From assembly GCF_014859505.1 (NCBI RefSeq), contig NZ_JACUUD010000004.1, positions 1 to 63,608 of the forward strand: a stretch of 63,608 bases of DNA, written 5' to 3'. This stretch comes from Halomonas sp. (GTDB lineage: Bacteria; Pseudomonadota; Gammaproteobacteria; Pseudomonadales; Halomonadaceae). The notes below the pieces were generated by a model. That model worked only from the letters and a program-made list of their open reading frames with translations, was not told where the DNA came from and made no database searches. Positions 27,064 through 36,347 of this stretch are shown here, one piece after another. Each line of letters begins with the position of its first letter. Position 1 is the stretch's first letter. A program made the position numbers and the translations under genes.

Positions 27064-28419
27064 ATGATGGCCGATACCACCGAAACCCTAGAGGACCGTC
27101 TGTCGCGGATCCATCGCGCCATGGGCGAAGAGCAGCTGGACGCCGTCGATGCCGTCATCGCCGATCTGGAGCCCGCCGAGATCGCCCTGATGCTGGAGTC
27201 GCTGCCACCGGCGGCCCGGGTCCGGCTGTGGCAGCGCGTTCCTGCCGAGGTCGACGGCGAGGTGCTGCTGCACGTCCACGACGAGGTGCGTGGCACCCTG
27301 CTCGAGGACATGGACCACGAGGAGATCGTGGCCGCCGCCGCCGCCCTGGACACCACCGACCTGGCGGAGATCTTCGAGGACCTGCCCCAACAGGTCGCCG
27401 AAGACATGCTGCGCTCCATGGACGCCCTGCAGCGCACGCGTCTCGAGGAGACACTGGCCTTCGACGAGGACAGCGCCGGGCGACTGATGCGGCTGGATAC
27501 CATCGCAGTGCGCGCCGACGTCAGCCTGGAAACGGTGGCACGCTTCCTGCGCTGGAAGGAGTCCGTGCCGGACAACACCCATCAGCTGATGGTGGTGGAC
27601 CGGGACGCCCGCTTCGTCGGCGTGCTGCCCATCGCCCGCCTGGTCAGCCACGACCCGGAGATGGCGGTTGCCGACCTGATGGACCAGGAGGTCGACAGTA
27701 TCCGCGTCGACATGAAGTCCCGGGACGTGGCCACACTGTTCCAGACCCACGACCTGGTCTCCGCGCCGGTGGTGGACGAGTCCGGCCTGTTGCTTGGACG
27801 CATCGTCATCGACGACATCGTCGACGTCATCCGCGAGGACTCGGACCAGGCGCTGATGAGCATGGCCGGCCTGGACGAGGAGGAGGATCTGTTCGCCCCG
27901 ATCTTTTCCAGCGCCAAGCGCCGCGCCGTGTGGCTGGGCATCAATCTGGTCACCGCCTTCCTGGCCGCCTGGGTGATCGGACGCTTCGAGGACGCCCTGG
28001 ACAAGATCGTCGCCCTGGCGGTGCTGATGCCCATCGTGGCCAGCATGGGCGGCATCGCCGGCAGTCAGACCCTGACACTCGCCATCCGCGGTATGGCGCT
28101 GGGGCAGATCAGCCGCACCAACAGCAGCTGGCTGCTGCGCAAGGAGGTGGGGATCGCCGCGCTCAACGGCGTGGTCTGGTCGCTGGTGGTGGCGGTTCTG
28201 GCAGTGGTGTGGTTCGGCAACGTGGCCATCGGTGCCATCATCGCCGCCGCCCTGGTGATCAACATGCTGGCCGCCGGCATCGCCGGCATCGTCATCCCGC
28301 TGCTGCTCAAGCGCGTCGGCATCGACCCGGCACTGTCGGGGTCGGTGGTGCTGACCACCGTCACCGACGTGGTCGGCTTCATGGCATTCCTGGGCATGGC
28401 CACCTTCTTCCTGCTCTGA
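27064..28419 (+). CDS. mgtE: Magnesium transporter MgtE
   Basis: Mg2+ channel/transporter gated by cytoplasmic Mg2+. About 451 residues: an N-terminal helical MgtE_N domain (LSRIHRAMGEEQLDAVDAVI...), a CBS-domain pair (DTIAVRADVSLETVARFL; VDSIRVDMKSRDVATLFQTH), then five membrane helices with the pore signature PIVASMGGIAGSQTLTLAIR and the ending LGMATFFLL. The ATG at 27064 follows AGGGAGA; a GTG at 27022 would add 14 unlikely residues. It is divergent from pyrD. No M-box-like riboswitch is recognisable in the short leader. Confidence 0.95.
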   Translation: MMADTTETLEDRLSRIHRAMGEEQLDAVDAVIADLEPAEIALMLESLPPAARVRLWQRVPAEVDGEVLLHVHDEVRGTLLEDMDHEEIVAAAAALDTTDLAEIFEDLPQQVAEDMLRSMDALQRTRLEETLAFDEDSAGRLMRLDTIAVRADVSLETVARFLRWKESVPDNTHQLMVVDRDARFVGVLPIARLVSHDPEMAVADLMDQEVDSIRVDMKSRDVATLFQTHDLVSAPVVDESGLLLGRIVIDDIVDVIREDSDQALMSMAGLDEEEDLFAPIFSSAKRRAVWLGINLVTAFLAAWVIGRFEDALDKIVALAVLMPIVASMGGIAGSQTLTLAIRGMALGQISRTNSSWLLRKEVGIAALNGVVWSLVVAVLAVVWFGNVAIGAIIAAALVINMLAAGIAGIVIPLLLKRVGIDPALSGSVVLTTVTDVVGFMAFLGMATFFLL

Positions 28420-28451
28420 CCGACCCCGTGAGCGCGGTCACCCGCCCGCAG

Positions 28452-28485
28452 ACGACGAACCCCGCCAATCGGCGGGGTTCGTCGT
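28452..28485. terminator. Bidirectional terminator between mgtE and gdhB
   Basis: A perfect 15-bp stem (arms 28452-28466 and 28471-28485) with an AATC loop lies between the convergent mgtE and gdhB stops. Confidence 0.75.
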
Positions 28486-28506
28486 TGCGGGAGGCCAGGG
28501 GCGGGA

Positions 28507-31500
28507 TCAGGTCTCCTGGCTGCTCTCCGCCAGGTCCACCAGCTCTCTCACAGCCACGGCAAACTGCGGGAAGCCGCCCTGTACACCGCTGCCCACCTGC
28601 TCGAGCAGCTTGCACCAGCGACTGTGCATGCCGGCGTGCAGCTCCAGCCACTGGTCGACGCGCTCGCCGGCCTCGCGGGCGCCACCCTCCATGCGCAGCA
28701 CGCTGACGGTAAGCGCCAACTGCTGGCGGTCGACGTCATCGCGGAAGGTGTCGCGGGCCTGGGCCTGCCAGCTGTCGCGCACCTTGAGCGCGGTGATCTG
28801 GCCGATCAGCCACGGCAGCTCAAGCCGGTCACCGATCTCGTAGTACACCTCGGACACCCGCTGGGGCTTCTCGTTGGCCTGGCGGGCCGCCTGGATGATC
28901 CCGAGCCCCGCATAGAGGCTGGCGGCCGCCGCCGAGGCCCCGGCCAGTGCCTCGGGTACCCCGGCCTCGATCAGCTCGCCGCGGCGCGCCTCCCAGGCCT
29001 CGAGCTCCTCGCCGCGCAGGCGCTTGCCGATACCCTCCTGGATCTGGGCCAGACGCGGGGCGAAGTACTCGATGGTGTCGCGGGTGTCCATCCCCACCCG
29101 GGCACGCAGGAACCAGCGGGTCGCGCGGCGGATCAGGCGCATCAGGTCGAGCATCATGCCGTACTGCACGGCGCTGGGCACGCGGTTGTCCAGCGCCTCG
29201 ATCTGCTGCCACAGGGTGCCGAGATGGAACACCTCGCGAGCGATCACGTAGGCCCGGGCGATCTCGGCGCGGCCCGCGCCGGTGGCGTCGATCAACCGAC
29301 GCGCGAAGACGATCCCCATGTGGTCGACCAGGTCGTTGGCCACCTGGGTGGCCACGATCTCGCGCTTGAGGCGGTGCTCATACATCTCATCACGATAGCG
29401 CTCCACCAGCACGCCCGGGAAGATCCGCTCCACGTGTCGCTCGATGACCGGATCATCGGGCACGTCGGAGGCGATCAGGTCGCCCTTGAGCACGCTCTTG
29501 GCATAGGAGATCAGCACCGAGAGCTCCGGCAGCAGCATGCCCTGCTGGTTGGCGGCACGCTCCTCGAGGACCTCGTCGACCGGCAGGAACTCCAGTTCGC
29601 GGTCGAGCTGCCCGGCGGCCTCCAGCTCGCTGATGAAGCGGCGGAAGGGACCGATCCCTCCCCGCGAGAGAATCTCGGCCAGGTCCAGCGCCTGGGTCTG
29701 GCGATAGTTGCCGATCAGCACCAGGTCGGAGATCTCGCCGGTCATCTCGGCGAGCAGCCGGTTGCGCTGCTTGTCGGTCATGTCACCGCGCTTGACCACC
29801 TCGTCGATGAGGATCTTGATATTGACCTCATGGTCGGAGCAGTTGACCCCGCCGGCGTTGTCGATGAAGTCGGTGTTGACACGCACGCCCCGGGCCGCTG
29901 CCTCCATGCGGCCGCGCTGGGTGAAGCCGAGGTTGCCGCCCTCGCCCACCACCCGGCAGTTGAGTTCGCGGCCGTCGATGCGCAGGGCATCGTTGGCCTT
30001 GTCGCCCACCTGGGCGTCGCTTTCCTCGCTGCCCTTGACGTAGGTCCCGATGCCGCCGTTCCAGATCAGGTCTACCTCGGACTTGAGCATGGCGCGAATC
30101 AGCTCATTGGGGGAGAGCTTGCTCTCCTCGATACCGAAGACGCTCTTCATCTGCGCCGAGATCGGAATCGACTTGGCGCTGCGCTTGAATACCCCGCCGC
30201 CCTCGGAGATCAGTGCAGCGTCGAAGTCCTCCCAGGTGGAGCGCGGCATCTCGAACAGGCGCTGCCGCTCGGCGAAGGTGGTCGCGGCGTCGGGCGTGGG
30301 GTCGACGAAGATGTGCAGGTGGTTGAAGGCCCCCACCAGGCGGATCCTGTCGGAGAGCAGCATGCCGTTACCGAAGACATCGCCGCCCATGTCGCCGATA
30401 CCCACGACGCTGAACTCGTCCTCCTGGGTATTCACGCCCAGGTTGCGGAAGTGGCGCTTGACCGACTCCCAGGCCCCCTTGGCGGTGATGCCCATCTTCT
30501 TGTGGTCATAGCCATTGGCCCCACCGGAGGCGAAGGCATCACCCAGCCAGTGGCCGTACTCGGCGGAGATCTCGTTGGCAATATCGGAGAAGGTGGCGGT
30601 GCCCTTGTCCGCCGCCACCACCAGGTAGGGGTCATCCTCGTCGTGGCGCACCACCGCCCTCGGCGGGATGAGTTCGCCGCCCACGAGGTTGTCGGTGACG
30701 TCGAGCAGCGCGCGGATGAAGGTCTTGTAGCACTCGATCCCCTCTCGCTGGAAGGCCTCGCGGTCACCCTCGGGCAGGCGCTTGCAGACGAAGCCACCCT
30801 TGGCGCCCACCGGCACGATCACCGCATTCTTGACCTGCTGGGCCTTGACCAGGCCAAGCACCTCGGTGCGGTAGTCCTCCTGGCGGTCGGACCAGCGCAG
30901 GCCGCCGCGGGCCACCTTGCCACCGCGCAGGTGAACGCCCTCGAACCGCGGCGAAGAGACGAAGATCTCGAAGACCGGCCTTGGCTTGGGCATGCCGGTG
31001 ACCTTCGACGGCTCCAGCTTGAAGGCCATGTAGTCCTTGGGCTGGCCATCCTCGCGGGTCTGGTAGTAGTTGGTGCGCAGGGTGGCCTGGATCAGCTCCA
31101 CGTAGCGGCGCAGCAGCTGGTCGTCGTTGAGGCTGGCCACGTCGTCGAGGAGGCGCTGGATGCGCTCGAGGCACGCCGTCACCTCGCCCTCGGCGGGACG
31201 CTCCTCGGGGTCGAAGCGCAGCTCGAACAGGGTCACCAGCTCGCGGGTGATCTCCGGATGGCTGGTGAGGGTATTGGCCATGTACTCCTGGGACACGCCG
31301 AAGCGGATCTGCTTCAGGTAGCGGGCATAGGCCCGCAGCATGGCCACCTCGCGCCAGGTCAGGTTGGCGCCGATGATCAACCGGTTGAAACCGTCGTTGT
31401 CCGCTTCCCCGGCCCAGATGCGCTGGAACGCCTCGATGAAGGGTTCGCGCATCTCCTGCAGGTTCACCTCGACGCTGGTGTGGTGCTCCAGGTCGAAGTC

Positions 31501-33345
31501 GTGGATCCAGTAGCTGGTATCGGTGGCCTCGATCTCGTAGGGGCGCTCGCCGATCACCCGCAGGCCGAGGTTCTCCATCATCGGCAGCACGTCGGAGAGC
31601 GGGATGGGGACCTCGCGATGGAACAGCTTGAGGTTGACCCCGCTGCCCTCCTCCTCCACCAGCCGGTAGAGCGACAGCGAGAGCGGCGCGCCCTGGTCCA
31701 GGTCGCCGATATGCTGCAGGTCGTAGACCGCCATGCGTGCGTTGAAGTCGTCACGGTAGCTGGCCGGGAAGGCATCGCGGAACCGATCCATCAGGCGATT
31801 GGCCTGCTCCTCGCCGAAGCCCTCGATGCTGGCGGCCTGCAGGTCGTCGCGCCAGTTGCGGGCCAGCTGGGCCACCTTGGCCTCGAGCCGCCTGACGTCA
31901 TACGCCACGGGGTGGTCGCCCTGGAAGCGCAGGATGAACTGGATGCGCGCCAGCACCGACTCGGAGAGATAGGTATTGAAATCGCCGAAGGTGGCATCGA
32001 GCTCTTCGCAGAGCAGGTTCTGGATGCGCACGCGCAGCTCGGTGGAGAAGACGTCGCGCGGGATGTAGGCCAGGCAGGAGTAGAAGCGCCCGGGGCGGTC
32101 CTCCCGGATGAACAGCCGCACCCGGCGGCGCTCACGGATGCTGAGGATCCCCAGTGCAGTCTCGGCCAGTTCATTAGTATCGATCTGGAAGAGGTCATCA
32201 CGGGGATAGACCTCGAGGATCTGCAGCAGCTGCTTGCCGTTGTGGCCCTTGGGATTGAAGCCGGCGATCTCCATCACCGCCTTGAGCTTGCGGCGCAGGA
32301 TCGGCACGTTGCGCGGTGACTCGTTGTAGACGGTGGCGGTGAACAGGCCCAGGAAGCGATGCTCGCCGATCAGGTTGCCCTGTTCGTCGTAGCGATCGAC
32401 GGAAATGTAGTCGGGATAGGTGGGACGGTGTACCCGGGCATGGTGGGCGCTCTTGGCGAACGACAGCAGCTCCGGTACCAGCACGAACTCACCGTTCTCG
32501 ACACCAAGCTCGGTGCGGATGCGCTCGCGATAGCGCGGCTGGTCGAGGCGGAACACCCCCAGTTCGCTGCCCTTGGCCTTGGCGAGCTGCTGCTTGCCGC
32601 CCTTCTGGGAGACCTCATAGGCGTCATAGCCCAGGAAGGTGAAGTTGTCATGCAGCAACCACTCGAGGAAGTCGATGGCCTCCCGATGATCCTCCGGGTC
32701 GGTCTGGGGCGGGCAGCCGGCACGCAAGCCTTCCAGAGCGAGCCTCACCTGCTCGCGCATGGGCTCGAAGTCGGTGACAGCGGTGCGCACATCGACCAGC
32801 ACCTCGTGCAGGCTGGTCTGCAGCTCCGCCAGGATACCCGGGTCGGAATGGCGATCGATCTCGATGACGATCAGCGACTCACGCCCGCTCGGGGCGGCGG
32901 GGTCGCGGGGAGACGCGACCCGCTTCAGCCGATCCTTGCCGTCGCGTTCCGTCGCGAGCACGGCATTGTGGATAGCATGCACGGTGATGCCGCGACGGTT
33001 GAGCTCGATGCGTACCGAGTCAACCAGGAAGGGCATGTCCTCGTGCAGCACCGCCACGAAGGTGTGGGGCGACTGCCAGCCATGCTCCTCGAAATCCGGG
33101 TTGAAGACGCGCACCTTGGGGTGGGTCGGATCGAACTCCTGCAGAAAGTGCCAGACCGATAGTGTCGCCCCGTAGAGGTCGTCAAGGCGTCGATCCTCGA
33201 GGTCGTCGAAGGGCACCGTGGCGTAGAAATACTGGGCGAAGGCCTCCACTTCCGCCGCCTTCCTGTCATCCAGCCGCGCGCTCAATCGCTCGGAGAGTTG
33301 CTTGAGAAAGTCCTGTCTGGCGTCTTTGTTCGCAACATGCTGCAT
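28507..33345 (-). CDS. gdhB: NAD-specific glutamate dehydrogenase, GDH-180 class
   Basis: Very large enzyme for oxidative deamination of glutamate to 2-oxoglutarate, feeding amino-acid catabolism. At 1612 residues it is close to P. aeruginosa GdhB. The N-terminal third contains ACT-like regulatory segments (HEDMPFLVDSVRIELNRRGI and similar). The central catalytic part has GGLRWSDRQEDYRTEVLGL, VKNAVIVPVGAKGGFVCK, VVGIGDMGGDVFGNGML and ECFDP-equivalent NHLHIFVDPTPDA, and a helical C-terminal domain follows. The start at 33345 has GAGGTGATGG directly before the ATG. It could use glutamate released from putrescine catabolism (1-5083) and by transaminases such as AlaA. Confidence 0.96.
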   Translation of the reverse strand: MQHVANKDARQDFLKQLSERLSARLDDRKAAEVEAFAQYFYATVPFDDLEDRRLDDLYGATLSVWHFLQEFDPTHPKVRVFNPDFEEHGWQSPHTFVAVLHEDMPFLVDSVRIELNRRGITVHAIHNAVLATERDGKDRLKRVASPRDPAAPSGRESLIVIEIDRHSDPGILAELQTSLHEVLVDVRTAVTDFEPMREQVRLALEGLRAGCPPQTDPEDHREAIDFLEWLLHDNFTFLGYDAYEVSQKGGKQQLAKAKGSELGVFRLDQPRYRERIRTELGVENGEFVLVPELLSFAKSAHHARVHRPTYPDYISVDRYDEQGNLIGEHRFLGLFTATVYNESPRNVPILRRKLKAVMEIAGFNPKGHNGKQLLQILEVYPRDDLFQIDTNELAETALGILSIRERRRVRLFIREDRPGRFYSCLAYIPRDVFSTELRVRIQNLLCEELDATFGDFNTYLSESVLARIQFILRFQGDHPVAYDVRRLEAKVAQLARNWRDDLQAASIEGFGEEQANRLMDRFRDAFPASYRDDFNARMAVYDLQHIGDLDQGAPLSLSLYRLVEEEGSGVNLKLFHREVPIPLSDVLPMMENLGLRVIGERPYEIEATDTSYWIHDFDLEHHTSVEVNLQEMREPFIEAFQRIWAGEADNDGFNRLIIGANLTWREVAMLRAYARYLKQIRFGVSQEYMANTLTSHPEITRELVTLFELRFDPEERPAEGEVTACLERIQRLLDDVASLNDDQLLRRYVELIQATLRTNYYQTREDGQPKDYMAFKLEPSKVTGMPKPRPVFEIFVSSPRFEGVHLRGGKVARGGLRWSDRQEDYRTEVLGLVKAQQVKNAVIVPVGAKGGFVCKRLPEGDREAFQREGIECYKTFIRALLDVTDNLVGGELIPPRAVVRHDEDDPYLVVAADKGTATFSDIANEISAEYGHWLGDAFASGGANGYDHKKMGITAKGAWESVKRHFRNLGVNTQEDEFSVVGIGDMGGDVFGNGMLLSDRIRLVGAFNHLHIFVDPTPDAATTFAERQRLFEMPRSTWEDFDAALISEGGGVFKRSAKSIPISAQMKSVFGIEESKLSPNELIRAMLKSEVDLIWNGGIGTYVKGSEESDAQVGDKANDALRIDGRELNCRVVGEGGNLGFTQRGRMEAAARGVRVNTDFIDNAGGVNCSDHEVNIKILIDEVVKRGDMTDKQRNRLLAEMTGEISDLVLIGNYRQTQALDLAEILSRGGIGPFRRFISELEAAGQLDRELEFLPVDEVLEERAANQQGMLLPELSVLISYAKSVLKGDLIASDVPDDPVIERHVERIFPGVLVERYRDEMYEHRLKREIVATQVANDLVDHMGIVFARRLIDATGAGRAEIARAYVIAREVFHLGTLWQQIEALDNRVPSAVQYGMMLDLMRLIRRATRWFLRARVGMDTRDTIEYFAPRLAQIQEGIGKRLRGEELEAWEARRGELIEAGVPEALAGASAAAASLYAGLGIIQAARQANEKPQRVSEVYYEIGDRLELPWLIGQITALKVRDSWQAQARDTFRDDVDRQQLALTVSVLRMEGGAREAGERVDQWLELHAGMHSRWCKLLEQVGSGVQGGFPQFAVAVRELVDLAESSQET

Positions 33346-33525
33346 CCATCACCTCGTGACCTGGGCCGCGGCTGCGACCGGGAAGTATTCACCATGGCGC
33401 CCGCAAAGGGCGCCCAGCGGTCAGCTTACGTGACTCTCCGGTCCCACCGCACCTCGGATGCCAGGATGCTCATGGAGCATGTCGGTTGGGCATCGCCACT
33501 TGACATCCCTCGACAGGCATCCCGC

Positions 33526-34653
33526 TCAGTCGCGTCGCTCCAGCAGCACACCGCACTCGCAGTGGTGGGTCCAGGGGAACTGATCGAACAGGGCAAAACG
33601 CGTGATCGTGTGGGTCTCGCCGAGAATCGCCAGATTGTCCGCCAGCGTATCCGGATTACATGAAATATAGACGATGCGGGAATAGTCGCCGAGCTGGCGA
33701 CAGCTCGCCTCGTCCAGCCCGGCGCGCGGCGGGTCCACCAGCACGGTGGAAAAGTCATAGTCGTCCAGTGCCCACTCGGCGACCCGGCGGCCGCCCTTCT
33801 CGCCCTTGAGCGCCGCGGCGAACTCCTCGGCGGACATGCGCCCCACGGTGACATTGTCGATGCCGTTGGCGACCAGGTTCTCGCGGGCGCTGGCCACCGA
33901 GGTGCGCGAGATCTCGGTGGCCAGAACGCGGCGGAAGTTCTCGGCCAGCGCCACGGTAAAGTTGCCGTTGCCACAGTAGAGCTCCACCAGATCGCCGGCC
34001 TGACTGCCCCGGGTCACCTCCCGCGCCCAGGCCAGCATGGAGCGACAGATCTCGGCGTTGGGCTGAGTGAAGCTGTTCTCCACCTGCTGGTAGACGAGTT
34101 CGCGCCCTTCAACCTCCAGACGTTCCCAGACGTGGTCGCGCTCGAGCACCAGGCGCTGCTTGCGGGCGCGGCCGATGATCATCACGCCCAGCGCCTCCTG
34201 CAGGCGGCGCGCCTCGGCCTCCCACTGTTCGTCGAGCTGGCGGTGGTAGACGAGGGTCACCAGCGCCTCCCCCGCGAGGGTGGTGAGGAACTCGACCTGG
34301 AAGAGCTTGCGGCGCAGCAGGGGCACATCGCGGATGGCGTCGAGCAGCGCCGGCATCAGGGCGTTGATCCGCCGACTGGCCACCGGGTACTCGTCCAGGC
34401 GCACCACCCGCTTCTGCTTTTTCTTCGGGTCCTCGGGGTCCACCTCGGACTCTTCTATTTCAAACATGGCATAGAAGAGATCGTCGCCCTCGTGCCAGAG
34501 GCGGAACTCGCAGCGCTGACGGTAGTGGCTCGGCGGCGAGGGGTAGACCTCGAGGGGTGGCGGCGAAAAGCGCGCAAAGTCGCGGGTGATGCGCTCGCGC
34601 TTGGCCTCGAGCTGCTGGTCATAGCGGGCGGGATCGACGACGGGAATGGCCAA
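33526..34653 (-). CDS. trmA: tRNA (uracil-5-)-methyltransferase TrmA
   Basis: SAM-dependent formation of m5U54 (ribothymidine) in the tRNA T-loop. With a TTG start at 34653 the product has 375 residues and aligns from its N-terminus with E. coli TrmA. Motifs are SPPSHYRQRCEFRLWHEGDD, QVENSFTQPNAEICRSMLAW, the SAM loop DLVELYCGNGNFTVALAENF, VLVDPPRAGLDEASCRQLG and the nucleophile/base region YISCNPDTL. AAGGAGG lies 4 nt before the TTG and no in-frame ATG fits homology, so the rare start is well supported. It lies 47 nt downstream of murI. Confidence 0.95.
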   Translation of the reverse strand: MAIPVVDPARYDQQLEAKRERITRDFARFSPPPLEVYPSPPSHYRQRCEFRLWHEGDDLFYAMFEIEESEVDPEDPKKKQKRVVRLDEYPVASRRINALMPALLDAIRDVPLLRRKLFQVEFLTTLAGEALVTLVYHRQLDEQWEAEARRLQEALGVMIIGRARKQRLVLERDHVWERLEVEGRELVYQQVENSFTQPNAEICRSMLAWAREVTRGSQAGDLVELYCGNGNFTVALAENFRRVLATEISRTSVASARENLVANGIDNVTVGRMSAEEFAAALKGEKGGRRVAEWALDDYDFSTVLVDPPRAGLDEASCRQLGDYSRIVYISCNPDTLADNLAILGETHTITRFALFDQFPWTHHCECGVLLERRD

Positions 34654-34700
34654 GAAGCCTCCTTCGCTAAAGGACAGGAAACGGGTGGGTAGAGGGGAGT

Positions 34701-35480
34701 TCAGTCCAGCGCCAGCAGCTGCGGTGGGGCGAAGCCGAAGCGGGCCAGACCAACGGTCAGCCGGGGATCCAGTGCCGTCACCAGGCTCTCCCCCGGACCC
34801 TGCCGGGGTGCCACGCCACTGGCCACCTGGGCGGTGCGCCGGGCAATCGCCTCGCTGGAGTCGATCCATTCGACCTCGCGCGGGGCGGCGGCGGCCAGGA
34901 AGTCACGCAGCAGCGGGAAGTGGGTGCAGCCCAGCACCACGGTATCCAGCGCGGGATCCTCCCAGAGCGGCGCCAGTGCCTGGCGGATCACCTCGAGGTC
35001 CGGGGCGTCTCCGGCCAGCCAGCGCTCCGCCTCGCGTACCAGGGCATCGGCGGCGACGCGGGTCACGCGACACTCGGCGGCGTAGGCCTCGATGAGGCCC
35101 AGGGTATAGGGACGCGACAGCGTGGCGCTGGTCGCCAGCAGCCCGAAATGGCCGCTGCGCGACGCCGCCGCCGCGGGCTTGATGGCCGGCACGGTGCCGA
35201 CCACGGGAATCGACAGCCGGCCGCGCAGGGCATCCAGCGCCAGGGTGCTGGCGGTGTTGCAGGCTACCACCAGAGCCACACAGCGGCTGGCCGCGACGGC
35301 GGCCTCGCACACTCGCAGGATGCGTGCCACCAGCCAGTCGTCCTCGCGCAGCCCGTAGGGCAGCATGGCGTTGTCGCAGGCATAGGCGAGCGCCGCCCCT
35401 GGCAGTTGCCCGCGCAGGGCCTCCACCACGGAGAGGCCGCCCACCCCGGAGTCGAAGACCAGAATCGGCCCGTCACTCAT
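34701..35480 (-). CDS. murI: Glutamate racemase MurI
   Basis: Supplies D-glutamate for peptidoglycan. The 259-residue protein has the substrate loop ILVFDSGVGGLSVVEAL, YACDNAMLPYG, and two catalytic cysteines in VACNTASTLAL and VLGCTHFPLL. The ATG at 35480 was chosen; a TTG two codons upstream is the alternative. In pseudomonads murI commonly follows moeB; here it sits apart, upstream of trmA. Confidence 0.95.
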   Translation of the reverse strand: MSDGPILVFDSGVGGLSVVEALRGQLPGAALAYACDNAMLPYGLREDDWLVARILRVCEAAVAASRCVALVVACNTASTLALDALRGRLSIPVVGTVPAIKPAAAASRSGHFGLLATSATLSRPYTLGLIEAYAAECRVTRVAADALVREAERWLAGDAPDLEVIRQALAPLWEDPALDTVVLGCTHFPLLRDFLAAAAPREVEWIDSSEAIARRTAQVASGVAPRQGPGESLVTALDPRLTVGLARFGFAPPQLLALD

Positions 35481-35621
35481 GGCCAACGCCTGCCAGCACC
35501 GAACAGGGCGCGGGGCCCCGACGGCGATGGGTCATCAACGAAGGGTGGGGGCTAGGCATCGTGAGGCACCGACTGGGAACTGGCGGCATTCTACCCCAGT
35601 CGGCGCCGCCTGGCAGCCGGG

Positions 35622-36170
35622 TCAGGCGGGTAGAGGCGCCTCTCGCAGTTCGGCATAGAGCTCGGGATAGGCCTCCTGGAGACGCTCCAGCTCGGCAGTG
35701 GCACCTTCGGGAAGCGCCTGGGCAAGCCGATCCAGGTCGTCGTCGTTGAAGTGCCCGCGAATCAACGGGAAGAGCAGCTCACGTTCATCGCGCAGATAGG
35801 CGCGGTGGGCATCCAGATAGGCCTTGAGGTCGTCGGCGAAGCGATCCATGGGGATGACCGCATCCATCAGGATCATGTCGATATCGCCCGACAACCGCAT
35901 CAGGCGCGCCTTGACCGCCTTGTAGTCGGATGACAGGCGCCCGGTCACCTCGGCACTCTCGGGTGCGACCTCCTTCAGCCGTTCACTCAACAGCCGTTCC
36001 AGAGGCAGGGTGAAACCTTCCATGTAGTCCAGGATGTAGTCGACCACCTCACGCACCAACTGGAAGTTGGGTCGCTCGCCCGCGGCCAGGGTCTTCTGCT
36101 TCAGCTGCAGAACGTGCAACATGCGCGCCATGTTGGCATGATCCAGACGCAGTTGGGTCAGCATGGGCAT
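35622..36170 (-). CDS. Hemerythrin-like four-helix protein with most iron ligands missing
   Basis: A 182-residue all-helical protein that aligns with bacterial hemerythrin-domain proteins. It keeps the first histidine (RLDHANMARML, H11). The usual HHPKE motif is replaced by FTLPLE at residues 53-58, with only E58 kept. The later histidine positions read Tyr or Ala (DYKAV; RAYLRDERELLFPL). Binding of the canonical di-iron site is therefore doubtful. The ATG at 36170 fits the family start (MPMLTQLRLDH). Close relatives are often annotated simply as hemerythrin-domain proteins; function is unknown. Confidence 0.7.
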   Translation of the reverse strand: MPMLTQLRLDHANMARMLHVLQLKQKTLAAGERPNFQLVREVVDYILDYMEGFTLPLERLLSERLKEVAPESAEVTGRLSSDYKAVKARLMRLSGDIDMILMDAVIPMDRFADDLKAYLDAHRAYLRDERELLFPLIRGHFNDDDLDRLAQALPEGATAELERLQEAYPELYAELREAPLPA

Positions 36171-36347
36171 GTCGGGCCCTCCTGTGTAGTGACATGGGTA
36201 CGGTGACATCAAGAGAAGGCACACCCTACATTGGATGCGCCATCGGGGACGAGGTTCATCGGCTGCCTGGTCAGCGATTTTTCCTCTTCAATCTAGCAGC
36301 CAGGCCCCATCCCTGCCTCTGCCCGAGATCAACGTAAGGAGCTTGCC

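Noticed and set aside
28624..32319. A 1231-codon open frame on the plus strand opposite gdhB
   Set aside because: Its translation is low-complexity (Leu, Gly, Val, His, Ala rich), has no domain, and lies entirely antisense to the well-supported gdhB; it is a by-product of GC-rich codon use.
34653..34869. An upstream extension of trmA to 34869
   Set aside because: It would overlap the murI 3' end in another frame and has no similarity to TrmA, while the TTG at 34653 has an excellent Shine-Dalgarno and matches the family N-terminus.
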